Below, piece after piece: positions 1 through 8,023 of a stretch of DNA of 64,000 bases. The notes under the pieces are model-generated. The model searched no databases and was not told the DNA's origin. It saw only the letters and a list, made by a program, of their open reading frames with translations. Source of the stretch: Shimia haliotis. Its GTDB lineage: Bacteria; Pseudomonadota; Alphaproteobacteria; Rhodobacterales; Rhodobacteraceae. Each line of letters begins with the position of its first letter. The stretch's first letter is position 1. The stretch covers positions 54,691 through 118,690 of the forward strand of contig NZ_FOSZ01000010.1 in assembly GCF_900114415.1 (NCBI RefSeq), written 5' to 3'. A program made the position numbers and the translations under genes.

Positions 1-36
1 ATACTCTGCGGGGGTGTGGGGGTGCAAAACCCCCAC
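1..36. repeat. Dispersed GC-rich hairpin repeat, copy A
   Basis: The segment reads ATACTCTG, then a G run, then a GTGGGGG/CCCCCAC stem with a 7-nt loop. Two related copies lie near 22157-22206 and 40808-40861, with the same TACYCTGGGGG edge. In the other two copies the element sits just after a stop codon in terminator orientation. Here it lies upstream of the GST gene in the opposite orientation. The left part of the element may be cut by the window edge. Confidence 0.6.
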
Positions 37-63
37 GCTGTCATGAGCCACTGGGAGGACGGC

Positions 64-702
64 ATGACGATCAAACTCTATTGTTTCGGGGAATCCGGAC
101 ATTCTTACAAAGCCGCTCTGGCGCTTGAGCTATCAGGGCTGGACTGGGAACCCGTCAAGGTTGACTTCTTTGCGGGTGAGACCCGCTCTGAGGAGTATCG
201 CCAAAACGTCAATGAGATGGGCGAAGCCCCCGTTCTTGTTGATGGCGACAAGACCCTCTCCCAAGCCTCTGTCATTCAGGACTATATCTCTGAGAAAACC
301 GGCAAGTTCGCAGGCCAAAACGACACAGAGCGCCGCGAGATTCTACGTTGGCAATTCTGGGACAATCACAAGTTCTCCTCAGTGGCCGGTATGACCCGTT
401 TCCTGATGAATTTCCTGCCCGAGGACAAACAACCCAAAGAAGTCATTGCGTTCAACCTTGGCCGCCTCAAAGGTGCCTATGACATTCTCAACAAGCATCT
501 TGAGGGCCGCAACTTCATTGTGGGGGACGCGCTCACCAACGCCGACCTGACCTGCTGTTCCTATCTCTATTATCCCGAGCCCTTTGGTTTTGACCGTGCG
601 GATTGGCCCAACATCGACCGCTGGCTCACCAATATTTCTGAAACACCGGGGTGGAAACATCCCTATGACCTGATGCCCGGCTCCCCCGCGGACCGCGCCT
701 GA
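64..702 (+). CDS. Glutathione S-transferase family protein
   Basis: This 212-residue protein has the two-domain cytosolic GST layout. An N-terminal thioredoxin-like half carries the cis-Pro region EAPVL (about 54-58) and the glutathione-contacting QAS (67-69), and an all-alpha C-terminal half follows. The ATG at 64 is chosen because GGGAGG lies 6-12 nt upstream; the open frame extends further left only through GTG codons inside a hairpin repeat. It is followed after 22 nt by a thiolase, so it probably heads a fatty-acid-degradation operon. Its substrate is unknown; detoxification of reactive acyl or alkyl compounds is a guess from context. Confidence 0.85.
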   Translation: MTIKLYCFGESGHSYKAALALELSGLDWEPVKVDFFAGETRSEEYRQNVNEMGEAPVLVDGDKTLSQASVIQDYISEKTGKFAGQNDTERREILRWQFWDNHKFSSVAGMTRFLMNFLPEDKQPKEVIAFNLGRLKGAYDILNKHLEGRNFIVGDALTNADLTCCSYLYYPEPFGFDRADWPNIDRWLTNISETPGWKHPYDLMPGSPADRA

Positions 703-724
703 AGACCCTGACAAGGAGATCAAA

Positions 725-1936
725 ATGACCGAAGCCTATATTTATGACGCCGTGCGCACCCCGCGCGGCAAAGGCCGCAAGGACGGCAGCCTGCACGAAG
801 TGTCCTCGCTGAACCTGTCCACCACCGTTCTGAACGCTTTGAAAGAACGCAACAACCTCGAAGGCCATGCCGTTGAGGACGTAATCTGGGGCAACGTGAC
901 TCAGGTTAAAGAAAACGGCGGCTGCCTCGCACGCACCGCGGTTCTTGCCTCTGATCTGGACGAAATGATCCCCGGCCTTGCCATCAACCGTTTCTGCGCC
1001 TCCGGCATGGAAGCAGTGAACCTCGCGGCAAACCAGGTCAAAGGCGGCGCGGGCAAAGCCTATATCGCTGGCGGCGTCGAAGCCATGAGCCGCGTCCCTA
1101 TGGGCTCGGACGGTGCGGCATTCGCGGTTGATCCGTCCGTCGCGATGGACATGTATTTTGTGCCACAGGGCATCTCTGCGGACATCATTGCAACCGAATA
1201 CGGCTTCTCCCGTGATCAGGCTGACCAACTGGCTGTTGAATCCCAGCGCCGCGCAGTGGCCGCGTGGGAAGACAAACGGTTCGACGGCTCCATCGTCGCT
1301 GTGAAAGATGTCAACGGTCTGACCATTCTGGACAACGACGAATACATCCGCCCCGGCACCGACATGCAGTCGCTTGGCGGCCTGAAGCCCGCCTTCAAAG
1401 AGCAAGGCGAAGTCATGCCTGGCTTCGACAAGCTGGCGCTGATGAAGTACCCGCACCTCGAAAAAATCAATCACATCCACCACGCCGGGAACTCCTCGGG
1501 CATCGTGGACGGCTCTGCCGGTGTTCTGATCGGCAACAAAGAGTTCGGCGAAGAATACGGCCTGACCCCGCGCGCGAAGATCAAACAGACCGCCAAAATC
1601 GGTCTGGACCCGACCATCATGCTCACTGGCCCGGTGCCGGCGACCCAGAAAATCCTGCGCGACGCAGGCATGGACATCAGCGACATCGACCTGTTCGAAG
1701 TCAACGAAGCCTTTGCCTCTGTTGTGCTGCGCTTCCAGCAGGCGTTTGATGTGGATCCGTCTATCGTCAACGTGAACGGCGGCTCCATTGCGATGGGCCA
1801 CCCGCTCGGCGCAACCGGCGCGATCATCATCGGCACCCTGCTTGATGAACTGGAACGCTCCGACAAAGAGACCGGTCTGGCCACGCTGTGCATTGCCTCC
1901 GGCATGGGCGCAGCCACCATCATCGAACGCGTGTAA
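725..1936 (+). CDS. fadA: Acetyl-CoA C-acyltransferase (thiolase, FadA type)
   Basis: This 403-residue thiolase would cleave 3-ketoacyl-CoA with CoA to give acetyl-CoA and a shortened acyl-CoA, the last step of beta-oxidation. The nucleophilic Cys91 lies in NRFCASG, His359 in GHPLGATG and the acid/base Cys389 in CIASGMG, so all catalytic residues are present. AAGGAGA precedes the ATG at ideal spacing. The FadB-type multifunctional gene starts 24 nt after its stop, which is the usual two-subunit pairing. A biosynthetic acetoacetyl-CoA thiolase is less likely because of that neighbour. Confidence 0.92.
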   Translation: MTEAYIYDAVRTPRGKGRKDGSLHEVSSLNLSTTVLNALKERNNLEGHAVEDVIWGNVTQVKENGGCLARTAVLASDLDEMIPGLAINRFCASGMEAVNLAANQVKGGAGKAYIAGGVEAMSRVPMGSDGAAFAVDPSVAMDMYFVPQGISADIIATEYGFSRDQADQLAVESQRRAVAAWEDKRFDGSIVAVKDVNGLTILDNDEYIRPGTDMQSLGGLKPAFKEQGEVMPGFDKLALMKYPHLEKINHIHHAGNSSGIVDGSAGVLIGNKEFGEEYGLTPRAKIKQTAKIGLDPTIMLTGPVPATQKILRDAGMDISDIDLFEVNEAFASVVLRFQQAFDVDPSIVNVNGGSIAMGHPLGATGAIIIGTLLDELERSDKETGLATLCIASGMGAATIIERV

Positions 1937-1960
1937 TCCGCCACCAACAGGATAAGAAAC

Positions 1961-4162
1961 ATGACAGATTTCACAATGAACGTCGGCGACAACGGTGTCG
2001 CCATCATCACCTGGGACGTGGCCGAAAAGTCCATGAACGTCCTGCGTCAGGAAGCTTTCGGTGAGCTTGATGCGCTGATCGACGAAGTTCTGAGCAACGA
2101 CGCCATTAAAGGCGCCGTTATCACCTCGGGCAAAGCCGGCTCCTTCGCTGGCGGCATGGACCTCAACGTTCTGGGCACCATCCGCGCCCAAGCCGGTGAC
2201 GAACCTGCCAAGGCTCTGTTTGACTTCACCATGGCGGGCCACGGCCTGCTGCGCAAAATCGAACGCGCGGGTATGGACCCCAAAACCAACAAAGGCGGCA
2301 AGCCAATTGCCACCGCCCTGCCCGGCACCGCGCTTGGCATCGGTCTGGAGCTGCCGTTGGCCACCCACCGCATCTTCTGTGCCGACAACCCCAAGGCCAA
2401 AATCGGCCTGCCGGAAATCATGGTTGGCATCTTCCCCGGAAGCGGCGGCACAACCCGTTTCGTGCGCAAGATGGGCTTCATGGCCGCTTCGCAGTATCTG
2501 CTGCAGGGCAAAATGGTTGACCCCAAGAAAGCCAAAGCCGCTGGCATTATCGACGAAGTTGTCGACGATCCAGTTGCGGCAGCCACCGAATGGGTTCTGA
2601 ACGCCACAGACGCAGACATCGTGAAACCCTGGGATGCCAAAGGCTACAAAATGCCCGGTGGCGATCCCTATCACCCCCAAGGCTTCATGACCTATGTGGG
2701 CGCATCCTGCATGGTCAACGCCAACACATGGGGCGTCTATCCGGCAGCCAAGGCGCTTCTGTCTGCCTGCTATGAGGGCGCACAGGTGCCGTTTGACACC
2801 GCGCTCAAGATCGAAGCCCGCTGGTTCACCAACGTTCTGATGAACCCGTCGTCTTCTGCCATGATCCAGTCCCTGTTCATCAACAAGGAAGCTCTGGAAA
2901 AAGGCGCCAACCGCCCCGCCGTGCCGGACCAGTCCGTCAAAAAGGTCGGCGTTCTTGGCGCTGGCATGATGGGTGCCGGAATCGCGCTTGTGTCCGCTCA
3001 GGCTGGCATGGACGTTGTGCTGATCGACACCAATCAGGAAGCAGCCGACCGCGGCAAAGCCTACACCGAGGCGCACCTCGACAAAGGCATGAAGCGCGGC
3101 AAGGTGACTGCCGAAAAGAAAGAAGCCATGCTGGGCCGCATCAACGCGACCACCGATCTGCAGGCCCTTTCCGACGTCGATCTGATCATCGAAGCCGTGT
3201 TTGAAGACACCGCAGTGAAAGCCGAAATGACCCAAAAGGTCGAGGCGATCATCCCTGCGGACGCGATCTTTGCCTCCAACACCTCGACCCTGCCGATCAC
3301 CGGTCTGGCCGAAGCATCGGTCCGCAAGGATCAGTTCATCGGCATCCACTTCTTCTCCCCTGTTGAGAAGATGGCGCTGGTTGAGATCATCAAAGGCAAC
3401 GAAACCGGCGACCGCGCAGTTGCCAAGGCGCTCGATTATGTGCGTCAGATCAAGAAGACCCCGATTGTCGTGAACGACGAGCGTTTCTTCTACGCCAACC
3501 GATGCATCATTCCTTACATCAACGAAGGTGTGATGATGGCTGGCGAAGGCGTTGGCCTACCGCTTCTGGACCACGCTGCGCAGCTTCTGGGCTTCCCTGT
3601 AGGACCGATCCAGCTGGTGGACGAAACCTCCATGGATCTCGGCGCGAAGATCGCCAAGGCCACCATGGCAGCGATGGGCGATGCCTATCCGAAATCCGTC
3701 GCGGATGACGTGACTTTCTGGATGGTCGACGAGGGCCGTCTTGGCCGCAAAGCCAAGGCCGGTTTCTTTGACTACGACGAAAAAGGCAAACGTCTGGGTT
3801 ACTGGGAAGGCTTCAACGAGAAGTTCGCGCTTCTGGACGACCAGCCTGAACTGACCGAAGTACAGCACCGCCTGATCTTCTCTCAGGTTCTCGAAGCTGT
3901 GCGCGCGCTGGAAGCCGGTGTTCTGGAAGACATCCGCGAAGGCGACGTTGGCGCGATCCTCGGCTGGGGCTTCATGCCTTGGTCCGGTGGCCCGTTCAGC
4001 TGGCTCGACATCGTTGGCGCCCCTTGGGCCGCCGAGCGTTGCGACGAGTTGGCCGCCAAGTTTGGCGAGCGCTTCTCCTGCCCGCCGCTGCTGCGCGACA
4101 TGGCGGAGAAGGGTCAGACCTTCTACGGCCGCTTCGGCCCTGGGGCAGAAAAAGCCGCGTAA
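1961..4162 (+). CDS. fadB: Multifunctional fatty acid oxidation protein (enoyl-CoA hydratase / 3-hydroxyacyl-CoA dehydrogenase)
   Basis: This 733-residue fusion has an N-terminal crotonase domain (about 1-300, with GLPEIMVGIFPG). An NAD-binding 3-hydroxyacyl-CoA dehydrogenase domain starts at GVLGAGMMGAG (about 329) and contains HFFSPV (about 462), the family's catalytic His region. Two C-terminal dehydrogenase domains follow. It would hydrate enoyl-CoA and oxidise 3-hydroxyacyl-CoA in the cytosol, passing product to the thiolase encoded just upstream. AGGATAAG precedes the ATG. A strong terminator follows, so the GST-fadA-fadB unit ends here. FadB and FadJ cannot be told apart from sequence alone. 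Confidence 0.92.
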   Translation: MTDFTMNVGDNGVAIITWDVAEKSMNVLRQEAFGELDALIDEVLSNDAIKGAVITSGKAGSFAGGMDLNVLGTIRAQAGDEPAKALFDFTMAGHGLLRKIERAGMDPKTNKGGKPIATALPGTALGIGLELPLATHRIFCADNPKAKIGLPEIMVGIFPGSGGTTRFVRKMGFMAASQYLLQGKMVDPKKAKAAGIIDEVVDDPVAAATEWVLNATDADIVKPWDAKGYKMPGGDPYHPQGFMTYVGASCMVNANTWGVYPAAKALLSACYEGAQVPFDTALKIEARWFTNVLMNPSSSAMIQSLFINKEALEKGANRPAVPDQSVKKVGVLGAGMMGAGIALVSAQAGMDVVLIDTNQEAADRGKAYTEAHLDKGMKRGKVTAEKKEAMLGRINATTDLQALSDVDLIIEAVFEDTAVKAEMTQKVEAIIPADAIFASNTSTLPITGLAEASVRKDQFIGIHFFSPVEKMALVEIIKGNETGDRAVAKALDYVRQIKKTPIVVNDERFFYANRCIIPYINEGVMMAGEGVGLPLLDHAAQLLGFPVGPIQLVDETSMDLGAKIAKATMAAMGDAYPKSVADDVTFWMVDEGRLGRKAKAGFFDYDEKGKRLGYWEGFNEKFALLDDQPELTEVQHRLIFSQVLEAVRALEAGVLEDIREGDVGAILGWGFMPWSGGPFSWLDIVGAPWAAERCDELAAKFGERFSCPPLLRDMAEKGQTFYGRFGPGAEKAA

Positions 4163-4186
4163 TTGCCAAGCGACACACCAAACAAA

Positions 4187-4222
4187 GCGCCCGGAGGAAC
4201 CATCCTCCGGGCGCTTTCATTT
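4187..4222 (+). terminator. Rho-independent terminator after fadB
   Basis: A perfect 12-bp stem (GCGCCCGGAGGA / TCCTCCGGGCGC) with a 4-nt loop is followed by TTTCATTT. It lies 24 nt after the fadB stop and faces the convergent MarR gene. Confidence 0.85.
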
Positions 4223-4285
4223 CCATAAGTAAGTACGGAATTTCAGCCGTGCCTTCCGTCTGAGGTAACGTTCAAGGTTTGCGCA

Positions 4286-4732
4286 CTATGCAAGCGCATC
4301 ACCGGTCCCGCCGATCATGCGGCGAAGCAGTCGGGAAAACTGCTCTACTTCGTCGTCCTCCCATAGATCACCGAACAAGTAGCCAGCACGTTTTGAGAAC
4401 GTCGCAAGGCTCTGTGTCAGCTTCTCTCTGCCGGTATCAGTGGCCACAACGAATACAAGTCTCGCGTCTCGGTCATCGACCTCGCGGCCGACCAATCCGA
4501 TCTTCTCCATCGGGGCGGCCATACGCGTAATAGTGGATGCACTTACGTGCATGCGCTTGGCCAGATCGACCCGCGACAGGCGGTTCAACGTTGCGCGTTC
4601 AAGATGCAGCAACAAGAGAAATTCATTCACAGAAATCCCGTGAACAGCTGAAAATTCGCCTGACAGTCCGTGCCGGAAGTCTTCGGCAACTTGGATCAAA
4701 CGAAGCGCGTTGGTTGTTGGTAAATCAGTCAT
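4286..4732 (-). CDS. MarR-family transcriptional regulator
   Basis: This 148-residue protein is the normal size for MarR regulators. A winged helix-turn-helix occupies about residues 40-105, with a recognition-helix region near HVSASTITR and the wing near DDRDARL. Alpha helices at both ends would form the dimer interface. It is transcribed away from a broken ABA4-like membrane gene. Half-palindromic TGCATATGCA and GCATATTGC sequences fill the gap between the two, so autoregulation is likely. The effector is not predictable from sequence. Confidence 0.88.
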   Translation of the reverse strand: MTDLPTTNALRLIQVAEDFRHGLSGEFSAVHGISVNEFLLLLHLERATLNRLSRVDLAKRMHVSASTITRMAAPMEKIGLVGREVDDRDARLVFVVATDTGREKLTQSLATFSKRAGYLFGDLWEDDEVEQFSRLLRRMIGGTGDALA

Positions 4733-4743
4733 AAGTGCATTTT

Positions 4744-4780
4744 ATTGCGAATCGCCTGCATATGCAAGCATATTGCAGCA
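4744..4780. promoter_or_regulatory. Candidate MarR operator region
   Basis: A perfect 10-bp palindrome TGCATATGCA (4757-4766) is followed directly by the imperfect palindrome GCATATTGC (4768-4776). Both lie between the divergent MarR gene and the ABA4-like gene. MarR proteins commonly bind such sites in their own promoter. The assignment is from position only. Confidence 0.45.
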
Positions 4781-4818
4781 AACAGCCCTTTCTCTTCAAA
4801 ACCAATCAGGTGCCTAAA

Positions 4819-5249
4819 ATGTCTTTCGAAATCTTATTCTCGCTTGCCGGCGTTGTTGCCATGTCCGGATGGCTTCTTCTTCTGTTGTCCCCTCTCATGC
4901 CCGAATGGTCTGACCGGCTTGCGGGCGTCGTGTTGCCGCTCATGCTGTCGTTTGGCTATCTAATTCTTTTAATTCTTCCGGCGTCAGCCAAAGGCGGCGG
5001 GTTTGGTACGCTGGCTGACGTCATGGACCTGTTTTCTTATGAACAAGCGGCACTGGCGGGTTGGGTCCATTTCCTTGCCTTCGACCTGTTTATCGGAGCG
5101 TGGCTTGTCGGACAGCAAAGGCGGAAGGAGTACCTTTCATACTGGTCGCACCTTGCCTTCCCGTAATCTTCCTTTTTGGGCCTGCGGGACTAATGGCTTT
5201 TCAAGCCGTGCGTGAAACTCTCCGCCGAATAGGTCGGCCACAAATCTAG
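4819..5249 (+). pseudogene. ABA4-like (DUF4281) membrane protein, frameshifted
   Basis: The reading frame from ATG 4819 encodes four hydrophobic segments and the family-like WVHFLAFDLFIGAW, then stops at 5166. The family C-terminus continues in another frame: GVPFILVAPC, then VIFLFGPAGL, ending at TAG 5247-5249. The switch falls near 5115-5130 and is explained by one missing base or two extra bases. The joined product would be about 143 residues, normal for ABA4-like proteins. A sequencing error is the main alternative to a true pseudogene. It diverges from the MarR gene. Confidence 0.72.
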
Positions 5250-5260
5250 ACCTGCGCCAT

Positions 5261-5299
5261 AAAAAACGCCCGCCGATCCCCCCGGCGGGCGTTTCCTTC
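5261..5299. terminator. Bidirectional terminator between convergent genes
   Basis: An A run, the stem ACGCCCGCCG / CGGCGGGCGT with a short loop, and a T-rich tract lie between the ABA4-like gene (plus) and the Hint-domain gene (minus). The arrangement can terminate in both directions. Confidence 0.8.
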
Positions 5300-5317
5300 T
5301 GACCAATAGGAATGTGT

Positions 5318-5959
5318 TCAAGCGATCGCTTCGCCCTCGAACTCGGTCAGAAGAACCTCAACCAGCGCCCGCGCCGCGTTCACTGGCAACATGTTGTAGT
5401 TGGTCGGCGCGCCGAACCGCGGCATCAACCCCGCGCGAGTGCCCCAATGGGCCTGACAGAAAGTCAGCATGCCACCTGCAGCAAAGACCATGTGATCCTC
5501 GGCAAACACCGGCAACACAATCTCCGCAGCCCCTTGCGGAGACACCCGCTCAACCCCCGGTATGCACGCAAGCGCCGCCGCCGGTATCACCGCATACGGA
5601 TCACCAAGGCGATCCGCGACCTCTTCCACTTCCAGCAAAATACCCTGATGTGGCAGCATCAGAACCTCTTCGCGGTTTTCCAACGCTCCGGCAGGCACCA
5701 GAACCGGTCGCAGGGTCTCGGGCCACCGCGTTCCTGCACGTACACGATCTTCGCGCACCATGGCGCTCAGTGGCTGAAATCCAGCATCAAAGGTCAGAAC
5801 CTCGTCGCCTGCATCCAGTTCCCCAACCGCGACCCAACCGTCCGGCGTCGCCACCGGCGTGTCCGCCAGCAGCCCGAAACCGGGACCGGAATAGACCGGT
5901 GCCACTTTGCCTTTTTGCGGCGCTATGTCGGTCCACCAATTTTCGCTCGTATCTTTCAT
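5318..5959 (-). CDS. Hint-domain protein lacking the catalytic Cys
   Basis: This 213-residue protein has a Hint (hedgehog/intein) fold signature: TPVATPDG (about 34-41), ELDAGDEVLTFDAG and, later, LPHQGILL plus AEDHMVF. Many Rhodobacteraceae encode such proteins with a start-of-domain Cys (CF.PGT); here the equivalent stretch is GLLADTPV with no Cys, so self-cleavage is not expected. The ATG at 5959 is favoured over an upstream one because GGGGAAG lies just before it. No signal peptide or membrane segment is evident. Its function is unknown. Confidence 0.7.
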   Translation of the reverse strand: MKDTSENWWTDIAPQKGKVAPVYSGPGFGLLADTPVATPDGWVAVGELDAGDEVLTFDAGFQPLSAMVREDRVRAGTRWPETLRPVLVPAGALENREEVLMLPHQGILLEVEEVADRLGDPYAVIPAAALACIPGVERVSPQGAAEIVLPVFAEDHMVFAAGGMLTFCQAHWGTRAGLMPRFGAPTNYNMLPVNAARALVEVLLTEFEGEAIA

Positions 5960-6047
5960 CGTCTTCCCCAGGCGCATGTTTTCATGCCTTGGAAAAACAA
6001 TTCGCTAAGACTTGAGGAGTGATTTGGCCGCAAATTGGGAAAAAATG

Positions 6048-6078
6048 AGGCACTGTGCGCACCCGCGAAACAGTGCCT
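6048..6078 (-). promoter_or_regulatory. Hairpin with T run in the leader of the Hint gene
   Basis: Perfect 9-bp arms AGGCACTGT / ACAGTGCCT enclose a 13-nt loop. On the minus strand the stem is followed by CATTTTTT, as in an intrinsic terminator. It lies about 90 nt upstream of the Hint-protein start, so it could end a short leader transcript or a small RNA. A second short inverted repeat, GGTTAAT/ATTAACC, lies beside it at 6081-6098. The rest of 5960-6294 shows no gene. Confidence 0.4.
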
Positions 6079-6294
6079 ATGGTTAATGCATATTAACCCT
6101 GTTTCGGGGTCAACATACCCCCTTATCACCACAATCATGCCCTTCCCCAAGCGGGTCACGATCGATTTCTGACACCTTTCGCTCCCGTTTCTCTCTCTGA
6201 TTCCCCCTTTCGAGCCCGCGTAGAATTACCAACTTCCCAAGCCCGCATTCTGACGGCAATATCGCGCGACCATGATCTGCGGGAGGAGGCAAAA

Positions 6295-7923
6295 ATGGGC
6301 TGGATGTCTGATGAAACCGGACTGAACAAACGAGCGGCAAACTATGTTCCGCTGACCCCCTTGTCGGCTCTTAACCGCGCCGCCAAGATTTTCCCTGACA
6401 AACTGGCTGTCGCGCACGGCACGCACCGCAAATCTTATGGCGAATACCACGCGCGCTGCACACAACTTGCCTCGGCGCTTGCGTCCATGGGGGTCAAACC
6501 CGGAGAGGTGGTCGCCACCATCCTGCCCAACATCCCCGCCGCCGCCGAAGCCCACTTTGGCGTGCCCGCCTGTGGCGCTGTTCTGAACGCCATCAACACC
6601 CGCCTTGATGTGGCCACCGTCGCCTACATCTTTGATCACGGCGAAGCCAAAGTTGTTCTGGTCGACAGCGAATTCCTCTCTCTCGCCGAAGCGGCCTGCG
6701 CCGAAATGGAGGGCCCTGAGCCTCAAATCATCGAGGTCGCTGCGCCCGACCACGGCCACCCTGCCTCAGGTCGCCACCCCGAATACGAAGCCACCCTCGC
6801 CAGTGCTGACACCGCATTTGACTGGATCATGCCCGAGGACGAATGGGAAAGCCTCGCACTCAACTACACCTCCGGCACCACCGGCAAACCCAAGGGCGTG
6901 GTCTACCACCATCGTGGCGCGTACCTGAACGCTATGGGACAGGTCCTTAGCTGGCGCATGGTCCTGCACCCCGTCTATCTGACCATTGTGCCGCTCTTTC
7001 ACTGCAACGGTTGGTGCCACACATGGATGATGCCAATGGTCGGCGGCACGCTGGTCTGCTGCCGTGACATCACCGCCCAAAACATCTTTGACGCCATCGC
7101 TGACGAAGGCGTCACGCATTTTGGTGGCGCACCTATTGTGCTCAACATGCTGGTCAACTCACCCGAGGAAGACCGCCGTGTCTTTGATCACACCGTCGAA
7201 GTTTTCACGGCAGGTGCCCCCCCAGCCCCCGCCACATTGGCCAAGATCGAACCGATGGGTTTTCACATCACGCAGGTCTATGGCCTGACCGAAGTCTACG
7301 GGCCCGCCACCGAATGTCTTTGGGATCATGACCGTTGGGGCGATCTCGAAGGCCACCACCGCGCCGAAATCAAGGCCCGCCAAGGCGTCGAGATGCCATT
7401 CATCGACGACGTCGCCGTCATGGACGCTGACATGAACCAGACAACAATGGACGGTGAAACCATTGGCGAAATCATGATCAAGGGCAACGCGGTCATGAAA
7501 GGGTATTTCAAAAACCCCGAAGCCACCGAAGAAGCCTTCGCAGGCGGCTATTTCCACTCCGGCGACATCGCGGTGCAACACGGCGACAGCTACGTCCAGA
7601 TCACCGACCGCGCCAAAGACATCATCATCTCGGGTGGCGAAAACATCTCCTCGGTCGAAGTCGAAGGCGTACTGATGCACCATCCTGCGGTCTCTCTGGC
7701 CGCTGTTGTGGCTAAACCGGACGAAAAATGGGGGGAGGTTCCCTGTGCCTTTGTCGAACTTCTCGACGGCGCAGAGGCCACCGAGGCCGAAGTGATTGCC
7801 TTCGCCCGCTCTCAACTGGCGGGGTTCAAAACCCCGAAAAAGGTCGTCTTTCAGGAATTGCCAAAGACCTCGACCGGCAAGATCCAGAAATTCGAGCTGC
7901 GCAATCTGGCCCGAGATATCTAA
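6295..7923 (+). CDS. AMP-binding acyl-CoA synthetase
   Basis: This 542-residue member of the ANL superfamily would activate a carboxylic acid to its acyl-CoA with ATP, releasing AMP. The P-loop-like motif YTSGTTGKPKG lies near 190-200, the A5-type YGLTEVYGP near 330, the hinge YFHSGD near 420 and the catalytic Lys in PKTSTGKIQK near the C-terminus; all are intact. GGGAGGAGG precedes the ATG. It resembles plant-type acyl-activating enzymes and medium-chain ligases; the substrate is unresolved. It is monocistronic or co-transcribed with the following gene (100-nt gap). Confidence 0.88.
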   Translation: MGWMSDETGLNKRAANYVPLTPLSALNRAAKIFPDKLAVAHGTHRKSYGEYHARCTQLASALASMGVKPGEVVATILPNIPAAAEAHFGVPACGAVLNAINTRLDVATVAYIFDHGEAKVVLVDSEFLSLAEAACAEMEGPEPQIIEVAAPDHGHPASGRHPEYEATLASADTAFDWIMPEDEWESLALNYTSGTTGKPKGVVYHHRGAYLNAMGQVLSWRMVLHPVYLTIVPLFHCNGWCHTWMMPMVGGTLVCCRDITAQNIFDAIADEGVTHFGGAPIVLNMLVNSPEEDRRVFDHTVEVFTAGAPPAPATLAKIEPMGFHITQVYGLTEVYGPATECLWDHDRWGDLEGHHRAEIKARQGVEMPFIDDVAVMDADMNQTTMDGETIGEIMIKGNAVMKGYFKNPEATEEAFAGGYFHSGDIAVQHGDSYVQITDRAKDIIISGGENISSVEVEGVLMHHPAVSLAAVVAKPDEKWGEVPCAFVELLDGAEATEAEVIAFARSQLAGFKTPKKVVFQELPKTSTGKIQKFELRNLARDI

Positions 7924-8023
7924 CGGTTGCGCCGGATGCACCTTGCGTCCTGCGCACGCCCCATTGCCGGGGCAAATCCGCCTGTGCTAAGCCTGAAGAA
8001 ACAAAAGGCAGAGCAGGCCTTCC

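Noticed and set aside
626..3349. A very long open frame (907 codons) on the minus strand opposite the thiolase and fadB genes
   Set aside because: The plus strand encodes two well-recognised enzymes with intact motifs; the minus frame is His/Gly/Asp-rich with no recognisable domain, as expected for the complement of GC-rich coding DNA.
6083..6096. TTAA-N6-TTAA considered as a CtrA-binding site
   Set aside because: The CtrA full site has a 7-nt spacer (TTAA-N7-TTAA); spacing here is one short and no cell-cycle gene is adjacent.
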